Source of the DNA: an uncultured Clostridia bacterium
Lineage (GTDB): Bacteria > Bacillota > Clostridia > TANB77 > CAG-508
DNA length: 54,213 bases
NCBI GenBank assembly: GCA_904419495.1
Contig: CAJFRV010000005.1
Location: 1-54,213 of the forward strand
Direction of reading: 5' to 3'
Shown: positions 7,795 through 17,505 of the stretch, piece by piece
Numbering within the stretch: position 1 is the stretch's first letter
Layout of the letters: the number at the start of each line of letters is the position of its first letter
Notes under the pieces: model-generated
What the model saw: the letters and a program-made list of their open reading frames with translations, nothing else
What the model was told of the DNA's origin: nothing
Database searches by the model: none
Program-made: the position numbers and the translations under genes

Positions 7795-10626
7795 TTATCT
7801 TTCTAAATACTTTTTCAAAAACTTTCCTGTATAACTTCTCTCATTTAAGTAAACCTGTTCAGGTGTTCCAACAGCAACCACTTCACCGCCATTATCTCCA
7901 CCTTCTGGGCCTAAATCAATAATATGATCACAAGTTTTGATTAAATCTAAATTATGCTCAATAACAATTATTGTATTTCCTGTATCTACTAATCTTTGTA
8001 AGATATCTACCAATTTATGAACATCTGCAATATGAAGTCCTGTGGTTGGTTCATCTAAAATATATAATGTTTTTCCTGTTGCCTTTTTAGATAATTCCGT
8101 TGCTAATTTTACTCTTTGAGCTTCTCCTCCTGATAAGGTTGTTGATGGCTGTCCTAATTTGATATAACTTAATCCTACATCATATAAAGTTTGAATTTTT
8201 TGTTTAATTCTTGGTATTTTATCAAAAAATTGTAATGCTTCTTCAACAGTCATATCTAACACATCTGCAATCGTTTTTCCTTTATATTTTACCTCTAATG
8301 TTTCTCTATTATATCTCTTTCCTTTACACACTTCACAAGGGACATAAATATCTGGTAAGAAATGCATTTCAATTTTATGCACACCATCACCATTACAACT
8401 TTCACATCTTCCACCTGCTACATTAAAGCTAAATCTTCCTTTTTGATATCCTCTTAATTTTGCTTCTTCTGTTTCAGCAAAAATGTCTCTAATTAAATCA
8501 AATACACCTGTATAAGTTGCAGGATTTGAACGTGGTGTTCTTCCTATTGGTGATTGGTCTATATTGATAATTTTGTCAATTTGATTGATTCCTTTAATTC
8601 CTTTACATTTCCCCGGTTTTTCATTAGAACCATTTAATTCTTTTGCAATTGTTTTATATAGTACTTCATTAACCAATGTAGATTTTCCTGAACCTGATAC
8701 ACCTGTCACACAAGTAAATACCCCTAATGGAAATTTAACACTAATATTTTTCAAGTTATTTTCTGTCGCACCTTGTACTTCAATCACTTTTGACTTTGTA
8801 TGTTTTCTTCTTTTTTGTGGTACTGGAATTTTTAATCTTCCACTTAAATATTTTCCTGTAATAGAGTTTTCCACTTGTTTGATTTCTTCAGCAGTTCCTT
8901 GCGCCATAACTTGTCCTCCATGTGTTCCCGCTCCCGGCCCTATGTCAATGACTTGATCTGCTGCATACATGGTATCTTCATCATGTTCTACCACTAATAA
9001 AGTATTTCCTAAATCTCTTAATTTCTTTAAAGTTGCTAATAATCTATCATTATCTCTTTGATGTAATCCGATACTTGGTTCATCTAAGATATATAATACA
9101 CCTGTTAAACCAGATCCAATTTGTGTTGCTAAACGAATTCTTTGTGCTTCTCCTCCTGATAAAGTTCCTGCACTTCTAGATAGAGTTAAGTATTCTAGTC
9201 CAACATCAATTAAAAATTGTAATCTTTGATGAATTTCTTTTAAAATTAAATCTGAAATCATCGCTTCTGTTTTATTTAATTGTAAATTGTCCAAATAATC
9301 TTTTATTTGATTGATAGACATAGCTGTTAATTCATTAATATTTTTATCTCCTACTTTTATAGACAAAATTTCTGGTTTTAATCTAGCACCATGACATGAA
9401 TAACATGGAGAATTACTCATATACATTTCATAAAAATCACGCATTCCTTGTGATTTTGTTTCATTATGACGTCTATCCAATGTTGGAAGTACTCCTTCAA
9501 ATGGTGCTTTAAATCTTCTCACTCCTGCTGGTGAAGCATATTCAAAATCAATTTCTTCATCACCTGTACCATACAAGATTTTTTCCATAAAACTTCTAGG
9601 CAATTCTTTGATTTTCTTTCCTCTGATATCAATTCCATAATGTTTTCCGATACTTTCAAAATACATTTTTGCCATGGTGTCTCCTTTTTTCATAGTACTT
9701 GAACCAAAGGCTTTTACACCATCATATAAGGTTTTGTTTTTATCTGGAATAATTAAGTCCTCATCCATTTTCATTAAATATCCAATTCCTGTACAAGTTG
9801 GGCAAGCCCCCATTGGATTATTAAATGAAAACATTCTAGGTGTTAATTCTGGAAAACTAAAGCCACAATCAGGACAAGCATAATTACAACTATATAATTT
9901 TTCTCCTTTTCCAACTGCATCAATTAACACCAATTGGTTCGCATGTTTTAAAGCAATTTCTACTGATTCTGTTAATCTACTTAAAATTTCTGGTTTGATT
10001 ACCAATCTATCTACTACTAATTCAATATTGTGCTTTTTCTTTCTATCTAAATCAATATCATCAGAAAGCTCATACATCTCTCCATCAATTCGAACTCTAA
10101 CAAAACCTTCCTTCTGAAATTCCTCTAATTGTTTTGTATATTCTCCTTTTCTTCCTCTAACCACTGGTGCCAATACTTGAATTCTAGTGCCTTCTTCTAA
10201 TTCCATAATATTATCTACAATTTGATCTATTGTTTGTTTTTCTATTTTCTTTCCACAATTTGGACAATACGGTACTCCAATTCTAGCATATAATAGACGG
10301 ATATAATCATAAATTTCTGTAACCGTTCCTACTGTAGAACGTGGATTTTTAGAAGTTGTTTTTTGATCGATGGAAATGGCTGGTGATAACCCTTCTATAC
10401 TTTCTACATCTGGCTTTTCCATTAATCCTAAGAATTGTCTAGCATAAGAAGATAAACTTTCTACATATCTTCTTTGACCTTCTGCATATAAGGTATCAAA
10501 TGCTAAACTAGATTTTCCTGAGCCAGATAGTCCTGTGATAACTACCAATTTATCTCTTGGTATTTCTAAATTTATATTTTTTAAATTATGTTCTTTTGCA
10601 CCCTTTATGATAATTTTGTCATTCAT
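7795..10626 (-). CDS. uvrA: UvrABC excinuclease subunit A
   Basis: The protein has 943 aa, the normal length. UvrA dimers scan DNA for bulky lesions and load UvrB in nucleotide excision repair. Two ABC modules are visible: Walker A motifs GLSGSGKSS (residue 31) and GVSGSGKST (about 640), each with LSGGEAQR signatures and [14 protein letters not shown] Walker B motifs. Zinc-binding cysteine sets are seen (CPNCGKK near 120; CPDCGF and [14 protein letters not shown] and CEVCKGKR). The start has GGAGGAATTTTC upstream. The gene is divergent from the small RNA promoter at 10649. Confidence 0.98.
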   Translation of the reverse strand: MNDKIIIKGAKEHNLKNINLEIPRDKLVVITGLSGSGKSSLAFDTLYAEGQRRYVESLSSYARQFLGLMEKPDVESIEGLSPAISIDQKTTSKNPRSTVGTVTEIYDYIRLLYARIGVPYCPNCGKKIEKQTIDQIVDNIMELEEGTRIQVLAPVVRGRKGEYTKQLEEFQKEGFVRVRIDGEMYELSDDIDLDRKKKHNIELVVDRLVIKPEILSRLTESVEIALKHANQLVLIDAVGKGEKLYSCNYACPDCGFSFPELTPRMFSFNNPMGACPTCTGIGYLMKMDEDLIIPDKNKTLYDGVKAFGSSTMKKGDTMAKMYFESIGKHYGIDIRGKKIKELPRSFMEKILYGTGDEEIDFEYASPAGVRRFKAPFEGVLPTLDRRHNETKSQGMRDFYEMYMSNSPCYSCHGARLKPEILSIKVGDKNINELTAMSINQIKDYLDNLQLNKTEAMISDLILKEIHQRLQFLIDVGLEYLTLSRSAGTLSGGEAQRIRLATQIGSGLTGVLYILDEPSIGLHQRDNDRLLATLKKLRDLGNTLLVVEHDEDTMYAADQVIDIGPGAGTHGGQVMAQGTAEEIKQVENSITGKYLSGRLKIPVPQKRRKHTKSKVIEVQGATENNLKNISVKFPLGVFTCVTGVSGSGKSTLVNEVLYKTIAKELNGSNEKPGKCKGIKGINQIDKIINIDQSPIGRTPRSNPATYTGVFDLIRDIFAETEEAKLRGYQKGRFSFNVAGGRCESCNGDGVHKIEMHFLPDIYVPCEVCKGKRYNRETLEVKYKGKTIADVLDMTVEEALQFFDKIPRIKQKIQTLYDVGLSYIKLGQPSTTLSGGEAQRVKLATELSKKATGKTLYILDEPTTGLHIADVHKLVDILQRLVDTGNTIIVIEHNLDLIKTCDHIIDLGPEGGDNGGEVVAVGTPEQVYLNERSYTGKFLKKYLER

Positions 10627-10648
10627 GAAAATTCCTCCACAATTTAGC

Positions 10649-10678
10649 TTGACATCTTCTATATAAATAGATTATAAT
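10649..10678 (+). promoter_or_regulatory. Promoter of the small antisense-type RNA
   Basis: A near-consensus promoter has TTGACA at 10649-10654 and TATAAT at 10673-10678 with an 18-base spacer. Initiation would be near 10685. No ORF follows, so it probably drives a short RNA ending at the hairpin near 10770. The same arrangement recurs at 28046-28073. Confidence 0.75.
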
Positions 10679-10684
10679 AAATAT

Positions 10685-10771
10685 AGGAAATGGAGAAACC
10701 ACAAAAGTGGTTGCCTCGAATATGTTATAAAAAACACATCTATTTGGGCAATTTTACAGATGTGTTTTTTT
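10685..10771 (+). ncRNA. Predicted antitoxin-like small RNA of a type I TA locus
   Basis: The RNA would be about 85 nt. It contains a 5' hairpin AAACCAC-AAAA-GTGGTT, then a terminator hairpin ACACATCT/AGATGTGT with a T-run (10734-10771). It is transcribed toward the small hydrophobic ORF on the other strand, and both transcripts would share this terminator. Its 5' part (GGAAATGGAGAAACC) resembles the 5' leader of the opposing transcript, so the locus is flanked by imperfect inverted repeats. GGAGAAACCAC could pair with GTGGTTTTGCCTCC in the toxin leader. The layout recalls the par locus of pAD1, but homology is not established. Confidence 0.6.
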
Positions 10772-10777
10772 TATTTG

Positions 10778-10900
10778 TTATTTTTGTCTGCTAATAATTA
10801 CTATTAATGCAATTATTAAGGCAAACGCAATGATAGTTATTACTATTAAAGAATAATATAATATGTATATTGTTGCAATTAATAATTGTATTTCTATCAT
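10778..10900 (-). CDS. Small hydrophobic peptide, putative type I toxin
   Basis: The ORF is 40 aa, starting MIEIQLLIATIYILYYS and ending in a basic tail SRQK. It is almost wholly one membrane span. I choose the ATG at 10900 because it is 8 bases after a perfect AGGAGG; an ATG two codons upstream (10906) is too close. The ribosome site is sequestered in a hairpin CCTCC-TAAGA-GGAGG, typical of translationally controlled toxins. A remnant with the same C-terminus is at 28172-28270. It lies between convergent promoters with a shared terminator. Toxicity is inferred from this architecture only. Confidence 0.65.
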   Translation of the reverse strand: MIEIQLLIATIYILYYSLIVITIIAFALIIALIVIISRQK

Positions 10901-10962
10901 ATGCATCACCTCCTCTTAGGAGGCAAAACCACATCTGTTTGTTCTCATTTCCTATGCTTTTT

Positions 10963-10991
10963 ATTCTACAATATTCTTCTAATTTTGTCCA
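10963..10991 (-). promoter_or_regulatory. Promoter of the small hydrophobic ORF
   Basis: On the minus strand, TGGACA (10986-10991) and TAGAAT (10963-10968) are spaced by 17 bases. Transcription would begin near 10956, giving a leader of about 55 nt with the ribosome-site hairpin. Confidence 0.6.
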
Positions 10992-11048
10992 TAATTTTTA
11001 TTAAATTCATAAATATATTTTTAACTTCCAGTTCCATTTTAGATTTAT

Positions 11049-12717
11049 TCATCTAATAAAAACAATTCTTCCTTCCTTCATCTCTATCACTTTTTGACAA
11101 TTTTCAAGCATATTTAATCTATGTGCAATCATAATGGTAATTCTTCCGTTTACTTACCTTTTCTATTGCATTTTTTATCAATTCTTCATTTTTCCAACTC
11201 AAATTAGAGGTTACCTCATCTAAGATAATAATATCTGGATTCATTGCCATAATTCTAGCAAAATTCATGATTTGCTTTTCACCAGCTGAAAGTAAATCTG
11301 TTTCTTCATATATATTACTGTTATATCCTTTTGGTAATGTCATAATTTTTTCATGTAATTTTAGTATTTTAAAAATCCTAATAATTTCTTCTTTTGTTAT
11401 CTGTTTATTAACATATTTTATATTATCAATAATGGTGTTTGGTACAATTTGAACTTCTTGCATTATATATCCAATCTTATGTCTAATAGATGAAATACTA
11501 TATTCTCTATAATCTTTTCCATTTATCAGGATTTCTCCTTTTTGTGGTTCATACAATCTAGTTAATAAATTGGTAATGGTGGTTTTCCCAGCTCCCGTTT
11601 TTCCAATAATGGCAATTTTCTCATTTTCTTGTATATCTAAAGAAACATCTTTTATATTTTTCTTATCATCATTATATGAAAAATATACATGCTGAAATGC
11701 AATACTCGTTATTTTCTCTTTTATCTTTTCTCCTGCTTCTAAATCTTCTTCCTCTGTTTCTTCTAATAGTTCTAATATATTCCCATATGCAAAAAAACTT
11801 TCCTTAATATCTGTTAAATGTCTTGTAAACCAACTAAATTCAGATGTTAAATATGAGGCATAATCTATCATAATCATAATTTGTGCATATGTCATCACAC
11901 CTTGAAGCACCTCTAATCCTCCAAAATAGATAATGATAATTGTAGAAAGTGAAGTAATGAAGGTAAATATAGCATTATATGTACTAATAATTTTTTCTAA
12001 TTTTGTATTTTCACGATTATATTCTTCTAATTTTTCTTGTAATATTTGTACCCTTTTGTTCACAATGCCTAATAATTTTATACTAAAAAAACTTTGTATA
12101 CCTTCATTAATTGTTGTATAAATACTGGTATTAATCTTTCTAATTTCTGAAATTTTTGCCATTGTTTTTCGATTGAATAATAAAGTAATACCAAGTCCAA
12201 GAGCATATAACCCTAAAATCATAAATCCTATTTGTACATTTGTCCATATTAAAAAAATCACAATAATCCCAAATCGTGCTAATCCCATTACAAGCATTTC
12301 TACTAATCGAATTGGAAACAATTCTCCTGAATTTTGTGTGTCCTCTTGTAAAAATTGTAAAATAAGTCCTGATGCATTTTGGTCAAAAAATTTAGCCTTT
12401 ACCCTTTGAAGCTTTTCAAATATGGCATTTCTTAAATCACTTTTTATCCATCTAGATAAAAGAGAACGCATTTCACAATGCTTCAAAACCATATAGCATT
12501 GAAGTAATAATATACCTATATATATACATACCCATAAAATCAATCCTTTTACATTTTGTTCCGGTATTTCTACATCTAATATTTTCTCTACAATACGAGG
12601 AACTGTCATAATTTCAATAATCGCTGTCACAATAATTAACATACATAAAGCGATAAATTTTTTATGATATCCTGTATGTTGATACATTTTCTTTAATTTC
12701 TTCAAAGTTTCTTTCAT
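11049..12717 (-). CDS. ABC exporter subunit, interrupted by +1 frameshift at CGGA
   Basis: This is a membrane-ATPase fusion (six helices, then ATPase), one half of an exporter with the next gene. The first frame runs to 11119 (532 aa). Walker A is IGKTGAGKTT, Walker B IIILDEVTS with catalytic Glu. The signature is LSAGE, a departure from LSGGQ. The frame breaks at 11145-11148: AAA-CGG-A. Skipping the C gives KGRITIMIAHRLNMLENC, restoring the conserved switch His (AHRL) and ending at 11049. The unshifted frame ends 8 codons later without it. The start overlaps the stop of the partner gene by 4 bases. Either recoding occurs, or this is a mutation or assembly error. Confidence 0.8.
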
Positions 12718-14396
12718 ATACTTTCTCCCTTTTGTTCTATCTTTTCTATTGCCGATGTTTTATTTCTTATATTTATACATTTATCTACATAGTTTCTAAT
12801 TTCTGGTTTATGTGTAATAAAAATCATGGTTGTTTCTGGATAATGTAAAGTTAAATTTTTAAGAATTTGATTACTTGTTTTTCCATCTAGTTTGCTAAAT
12901 GCATTATCAAATATCATAATTGGTTTCTTTCTCATCAAAGCTCTTGCAATTAAAATCCTTTGTTTTTGTCCTCCTGAAAGTTTTACTCCTTTTTCTCCTA
13001 TTAATGTTTGATATCCTTGTTCTAATTGTTTTATATCTTTATCAAATGCCACTTCTTTTATGACATTTTCTAATTCTTCTTGGCTTTTCTTTTCCCACAA
13101 TAATATATTTTCTGTTATTGTACCAATAAATACATCTCCCTCTCCTGAAATATATTCTATATATTCCCTTATATTAGACTTATCTAATTGCTTGACATTA
13201 TGATAATTTAGATACATATCTCCTTCTATATTTCCAATTCCCATAATAGCCCTTGCTATCATGCTTTTTCCCGTTCCATTTTCTCCAATAATCGCTACTT
13301 TTTCTCCTTTTTTTATACAAAAGTTTAAGTTACGTAAAATTTCTCTTTCTGATATGTTTATCGAAACATTATGAAATACGATCTCTCCATCTAAATTATA
13401 ATGATAATTGTTTTCTGTTTCCTCCTTTAAATCCATCAAGGCTTTTATCTTTTTTCTTACCACAAAAAAAGTATCTACAACTTCTAAATTTTCTCCAAAG
13501 GAATATAGGCACCATAAGATCTTGTCAGATAATAAAATCAAAGCAGTTAATGCTCCTAGTGTCATATTTCCATTAATGATAGAAATTCCCCCTAATAAAT
13601 AACATATTGGATTTTTTAAATAGGTAATATGTTCACTAATAATTTCATAAAATAAAACAAACTTTATAAATTTGATATCTTCCTTTGTATAATTTTGATT
13701 TAACTTTTTATATTGTTGTATCTCCTTTTTTTGTCTGTTATAAATTCGTACAAATTTAAAATTATGAATGTTTTGAATAGTTGCCCCTAATAACTGCTTT
13801 TTCTTAGAAATCAATGTTTCTAACATTTGTGTCATTTTTCGGTAATACCATAAGGCAAATAGTAACATAACCACTATTGTTACCAGCAAGAATATCGTAA
13901 TAGATACATTTAGCGTAACGCCTTGTGTGACAATAAAAATGCTTAAAGATACGATATCTAATATCACATTAAATTGTACTTTAAAAAAATTGCTATACTC
14001 TTTTGCATCCTCATTTACTCTTTGTAGCATTTCTACTTTACTATAGGAATAATAACTATCATATTCTAATTTTAATATATGTGCATATAATGTTTCTTTT
14101 AAATTTGCACCAATTTTTAATGTGAATTTTGTGGTTATTCTTTCCCTTATATAATTTACAAAAACCAATATGCCTCTAATTCCCATAATGATACCACTTA
14201 AAATGATTAAACTTCTGATGATATCCATTTCTATGATTGGTTGTATGAATTTCGGAATTTCTTCTAGATTATGAAATAAGATACCATCTATTGCATAACG
14301 AATATACATGGCTATTTGCAAGTTACAATAAGAAATGAGAAGGCTAAATAAAATTAATATGATTATATATTTTGCGATTCCTTTAAAAATCTTCAT
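12714..14396 (-). CDS. ABC exporter subunit with degenerate catalytic site
   Basis: The protein has 560 aa with an N-terminal six-helix transmembrane domain (to about residue 310) and a C-terminal ATPase. Walker A is IGENGTGKSM, the signature is intact (LSGGQKQR), and Walker B is IMIFDNAFS. The catalytic Glu is thus replaced by Asn. Its partner carries the canonical Glu but a weak LSAGE signature. This is the expected division in heterodimeric exporters: one composite site is active and one degenerate. The genes overlap by 4 bases (ATGA) and are translationally coupled. Cargo is unknown. The AraC-type gene just upstream may regulate the pair. Confidence 0.88.
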   Translation of the reverse strand: MKIFKGIAKYIIILILFSLLISYCNLQIAMYIRYAIDGILFHNLEEIPKFIQPIIEMDIIRSLIILSGIIMGIRGILVFVNYIRERITTKFTLKIGANLKETLYAHILKLEYDSYYSYSKVEMLQRVNEDAKEYSNFFKVQFNVILDIVSLSIFIVTQGVTLNVSITIFLLVTIVVMLLFALWYYRKMTQMLETLISKKKQLLGATIQNIHNFKFVRIYNRQKKEIQQYKKLNQNYTKEDIKFIKFVLFYEIISEHITYLKNPICYLLGGISIINGNMTLGALTALILLSDKILWCLYSFGENLEVVDTFFVVRKKIKALMDLKEETENNYHYNLDGEIVFHNVSINISEREILRNLNFCIKKGEKVAIIGENGTGKSMIARAIMGIGNIEGDMYLNYHNVKQLDKSNIREYIEYISGEGDVFIGTITENILLWEKKSQEELENVIKEVAFDKDIKQLEQGYQTLIGEKGVKLSGGQKQRILIARALMRKKPIMIFDNAFSKLDGKTSNQILKNLTLHYPETTMIFITHKPEIRNYVDKCINIRNKTSAIEKIEQKGESI

Positions 14397-14435
14397 CTTT
14401 TTCTTTCCTTTGTTTTCTTTTTCATATAATATAAA

Positions 14436-14470
14436 ATACCTTTATTAGACTATATATCTAATAAAGGTAT
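14436..14470. terminator. Hairpin between the AraC gene and the exporter genes
   Basis: ATACCTTTATTAGA (14436-14449) pairs perfectly with TCTAATAAAGGTAT (14457-14470). On the minus strand the stem is followed by a short T-rich run, so it may end, fully or partly, transcription from the AraC gene. Confidence 0.6.
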
Positions 14471-14504
14471 GTAACTTTATTTTTTTGATATCAAATTTAT
14501 TAAA

Positions 14505-15335
14505 TTATTGCACTGCAATACATATCTCACTATAATTTGGATAATAAATTTCTAATTGTGGATATTCTAAAATTTTTGTATATTCTGAATTTGGTAACCA
14601 ATTAAAATAAATATTTTGATATACTTTTAATATATCTTTTTGTTTGCGATTTTGTACGGTAAAACATGCCCATTTTGCTTTTGGAATGTTTACTTTTACA
14701 AAATCTTTTTTAGGTGTTTTTCCCACCAAATAATATTTCCCTATATTTTGACACTTACCATTTTGGTAAATATCTTCATAAATTCCATAATATAATGCTT
14801 TACCTTCATGATGCTTCTTTAGAAAGTCTATGGTTCCATCTCTTCTAGCTTCTGCATATAATGCTTGTATGGATCTTTTATCTGTTCCAGATATAATTTT
14901 TGTAGCCTTTCCATAATAAATTTGCTCTTCTTTTTCTTCAATTCTGTAACTTAATGCCTCCATACTCTTAATGGCAGAATGAAATTCTAGTTTTGGATAA
15001 ATCGTCATTCTTGTTTTTCGTTTTCTAAAATTTGCTGGAGATTCTCCATACATTTTTTTAAATGCATTCGAAAATGAAACAGGTGAATCATAATGATATT
15101 GTATAGCAATATCAATAATTTTATGATTGGTTTTTCTCAATTCCTCAGCCGCTTTACTTAATCTTCTTTTTCTAATATATTCTGTAATCGTAATTCCTGT
15201 TAGAAATGTAAAGATTCTTTGCATTGTATATGTGGAGGTACCTAAGATTTTAGCCAATTGTTGATAATCTATTTCATTTTTTAAATTATTTTCTATTTCT
15301 TCTATTAATTTGTTTAAATCATTGTAGCTATTCAT
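14505..15335 (-). CDS. AraC-family regulator with C-terminal effector-binding domain
   Basis: The protein has 276 aa. Residues 1-110 hold two helix-turn-helix motifs of the AraC/XylS type; the second is in DIAIQYHYDSPVSFSNAFKK, followed by the usual GESPANFRK. Residues from about 120 resemble a GyrI-like/effector-binding fold (LEFHSAIKSMEALSYRIEEK, later YYLVGKTP and a C-terminal LEIYYPN), as in Rob/MarA-like regulators sensing small hydrophobic compounds. It is transcribed toward the ABC exporter and may control it (inference). The N-terminal position of the DNA-binding domain fits the Rob-like layout. Confidence 0.85.
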   Translation of the reverse strand: MNSYNDLNKLIEEIENNLKNEIDYQQLAKILGTSTYTMQRIFTFLTGITITEYIRKRRLSKAAEELRKTNHKIIDIAIQYHYDSPVSFSNAFKKMYGESPANFRKRKTRMTIYPKLEFHSAIKSMEALSYRIEEKEEQIYYGKATKIISGTDKRSIQALYAEARRDGTIDFLKKHHEGKALYYGIYEDIYQNGKCQNIGKYYLVGKTPKKDFVKVNIPKAKWACFTVQNRKQKDILKVYQNIYFNWLPNSEYTKILEYPQLEIYYPNYSEICIAVQ

Positions 15336-15444
15336 GTTTGCTCCTTTAGTTATTCCATTTTCTTCATTATATCATCCAAAAGAAAAAAAATAAACACAAA
15401 TATTTCTATTCATGCTTATTTTTGTATATTTATAATAGGATTGT

Positions 15445-16026
15445 CTAATTTTGATTTTCTTCTTTCTCCAATCTGACTTCATTTTCTATAATAGTCATAA
15501 TAATTCGTACAGTTTTTTCCAAATCATTGTTTTTTAATACATAATCATATAAACTAATTCTAGATTCTTCATAATCAAAACGATTTAAACGTAATATGAT
15601 TTCTTGTGGACTTGGCTTGTCTATTCTATTTTCTAATCGATGTTTTAATTCTTCTTTTGGAACACGTAAAAATATGGTAACAACTTTTGTGTCATTTCCC
15701 AATAATTCCTTTAAATGCTCTGTTCCATTGACATCAATATCTTTTACAATAATTTTTCCACTTTTTATTTTATCATTTAACAATTTTCTAGAAGTCCCAT
15801 AATATTGATTGTGATGGATATCATATTCATAAAATTCTTCATTTTCTATCATTTCTTCAAATTCTGCTCTTGAAACAAAATTGTATGTTTCTCCCTCTAT
15901 ATCACCCTCACGAATTGCTCTTGAAGTATAAGAAGGAAGTGATTCTACATTTTCCATTCGTTTAATAAGTTCTTTTTTTATTGTATCTTTTCCTGCCCCT
16001 GCTACTCCTGATAATATGACTAACAT
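15445..16026 (-). CDS. gmk: Guanylate kinase-like nucleotide kinase
   Basis: The protein has 193 aa and would phosphorylate GMP to GDP. The P-loop reads GVAGAGKDT, which differs from the usual GPSGVGKGT. SYTSRAIREGDIEG matches the GMP-binding T(T/S)R.PR.GE..G motif. YYGTSR and the region IVKDIDVNG are recognisable equivalents of GNYYGTS and EIDVQG. The divergence leaves open a related nucleoside monophosphate kinase. The start overlaps the stop of rpoZ by 7 bases. The usual clostridial order is yicC, remA, gmk, rpoZ; here rpoZ precedes gmk. Confidence 0.8.
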   Translation of the reverse strand: MLVILSGVAGAGKDTIKKELIKRMENVESLPSYTSRAIREGDIEGETYNFVSRAEFEEMIENEEFYEYDIHHNQYYGTSRKLLNDKIKSGKIIVKDIDVNGTEHLKELLGNDTKVVTIFLRVPKEELKHRLENRIDKPSPQEIILRLNRFDYEESRISLYDYVLKNNDLEKTVRIIMTIIENEVRLEKEENQN

Positions 16027-16211
16027 TCTATTGCAACCTTCCCTTCTGCAATTTCAATAGCAGCTATGGTTACTGGTGACTCTTCTTTAGTTTCTACTAA
16101 TGGTGTTGCACCAGATGCAATTTGTCTTGCTCTTCTAGCTGTTGCAATTACTAATTCATATCGATTATTTGCTTTTGTAAGTAATTCTGAAACACTAGGT
16201 TTTACAATCAT
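16020..16211 (-). CDS. rpoZ: RNA polymerase omega subunit
   Basis: The protein has 63 aa. It begins MIVKPSVSELLTKANNRYEL, followed by VIATARRARQIASGA, the conserved omega signature. Omega stabilises the beta-prime subunit. It overlaps gmk by 7 bases and ends with an acidic, valine-rich tail typical of Firmicutes. A GGGGACGG repeat (16235-16358) lies between it and remA. A GGAAATGATAA ribosome site precedes the start. Confidence 0.93.
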   Translation of the reverse strand: MIVKPSVSELLTKANNRYELVIATARRARQIASGATPLVETKEESPVTIAAIEIAEGKVAIEC

Positions 16212-16234
16212 TGTTTATCATTTCCTTTCTTTTC

Positions 16235-16358
16235 TGATGATTTTGGGGACGGAGAAAAAAATCATCATTTTCCAATTTTAATTTATCTATTAAATTTTCT
16301 ATTATTTACCACAAGTGATGATTTTTTGCTCCGTCCCCAAAATCACCCAAAATCATCA
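16235..16358. repeat. GGGGACGG-type palindromic repeat pair, imperfect copy
   Basis: Left arm 16235-16267 and right arm 16316-16358 are inverted copies of the repeat seen at 3753 and 31734. The left arm lacks one C of the core (GGAG followed by A-run). The right arm has a small duplication of AATCA-CCC-AAAATCA. It lies between remA and rpoZ inside an otherwise compact operon, ending one base before the remA stop codon. Confidence 0.8.
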
Positions 16359-16359
16359 C

Positions 16360-16614
16360 TTAATTTTCTTCTTGTGAAATGTCTTTATCAATTCTTCCTC
16401 CAACCGTTTCTGGTTGTACAGCAGATAATATAACATGTCCTGAATCCATGATTAAAACAGCTCTTGTTCTTCTTCCATAAGTAGCATCCACTGCCGTCTT
16501 ATTATCTTTTGCTTCTTGTATTAATCGTTTAATTGGCGCTGATTCCGGACTAACAATTGCTACAATTCTTTCTGCTGATACAATATTTCCAAATCCTATA
16601 TTTACTAATTGCAT
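16360..16614 (-). CDS. remA: Extracellular matrix regulator RemA (DUF370)
   Basis: The protein has 84 aa, full length, starting [20 protein letters not shown]. The [18 protein letters not shown] block is diagnostic for the family. In Bacillus RemA binds DNA as an oligomer and activates biofilm matrix genes. It lies 15 bases downstream of yicC, as is typical of clostridia, and upstream of rpoZ. Confidence 0.94.
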   Translation of the reverse strand: MQLVNIGFGNIVSAERIVAIVSPESAPIKRLIQEAKDNKTAVDATYGRRTRAVLIMDSGHVILSAVQPETVGGRIDKDISQEEN

Positions 16615-16629
16615 AAAATCATTCCCTTC

Positions 16630-17505
16630 TTACTCTATATTTTGTACCTGTTCTCGTATATTTTCTAACTGTGTTTTCATATTGATAACTTCATTTGTAA
16701 TTTCTAAGTTATTTGCCTTTGAGCCTATAGTATTTGTTTCTCGATTCATTTCTTGAATCATGAAATCCAATTTCTTTCCTACAGCTTCATTGCTATTTAA
16801 TAACTCTCTAAATTGATATACATGGCTATTTAATCTTGTTACCTCTTCCTCTATAGAGCATTTATCTGCATAGATAACCACTTCTTGTGCTAATCTTGCT
16901 TCATCTATTTCTTGGTCTTGTAACAATTCTTTTATCCTTGTATTTAATTTTACTACATAATCCTCAATAAGTCCAGTAGAAAGTGAAGATATTTTTTTTA
17001 CTTTTCCATCTATATCTTGTATTCTAGTAAATAGATCTTGTGCAATCTTTTCCCCTTCAATTTTTCTCATTCCTACTAAATTTTCAATTGCTTTGTTCGT
17101 TACTTCAAGTAATTCATTTTTAATCGTTTCGTCATCTTGATTATTTTGAATGGTTAACACATCTGGTAATTTAGAAATTTCTGTTACTGGAATATCTGCT
17201 ACAATTCCCTCTGATTCTGCTAAATCTCTTAATTCTTTTATATACATTCTGGCAATTTCTGTATTGATCTTAATATCTCTGCCTTCTAAGGAATTATTAT
17301 TAAATGTAATAAATACATCTACTTTTCCTCTTGTTAACTTAGCTGAAACAGCCTTTTTGATTTCTTCTTCTAGATAACTTAAACTTCTAGGCATTTTAAT
17401 TGAAACATCTAAATATCTATGGTTTACACTTTTTATTTCTACTTGATATTCTCTTAAATTTTTTGACATATTTGATTTTCCATAACCTGTCATACTTTTA
17501 ATCAT
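16630..17505 (-). CDS. yicC: YicC-family endoribonuclease
   Basis: The protein has 291 aa, normal length. It starts MIKSMTGYGKS with the family motif VEIKSVNHRYLD near residue 27, and ends with the conserved region FMIQEMNRETNTIGSKA. YicC proteins form hexamers and cleave RNA. The gene overlaps the K-rich membrane gene upstream by 8 bases and precedes remA by 15 bases, so the group is likely one operon. Confidence 0.94.
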   Translation of the reverse strand: MIKSMTGYGKSNMSKNLREYQVEIKSVNHRYLDVSIKMPRSLSYLEEEIKKAVSAKLTRGKVDVFITFNNNSLEGRDIKINTEIARMYIKELRDLAESEGIVADIPVTEISKLPDVLTIQNNQDDETIKNELLEVTNKAIENLVGMRKIEGEKIAQDLFTRIQDIDGKVKKISSLSTGLIEDYVVKLNTRIKELLQDQEIDEARLAQEVVIYADKCSIEEEVTRLNSHVYQFRELLNSNEAVGKKLDFMIQEMNRETNTIGSKANNLEITNEVINMKTQLENIREQVQNIE

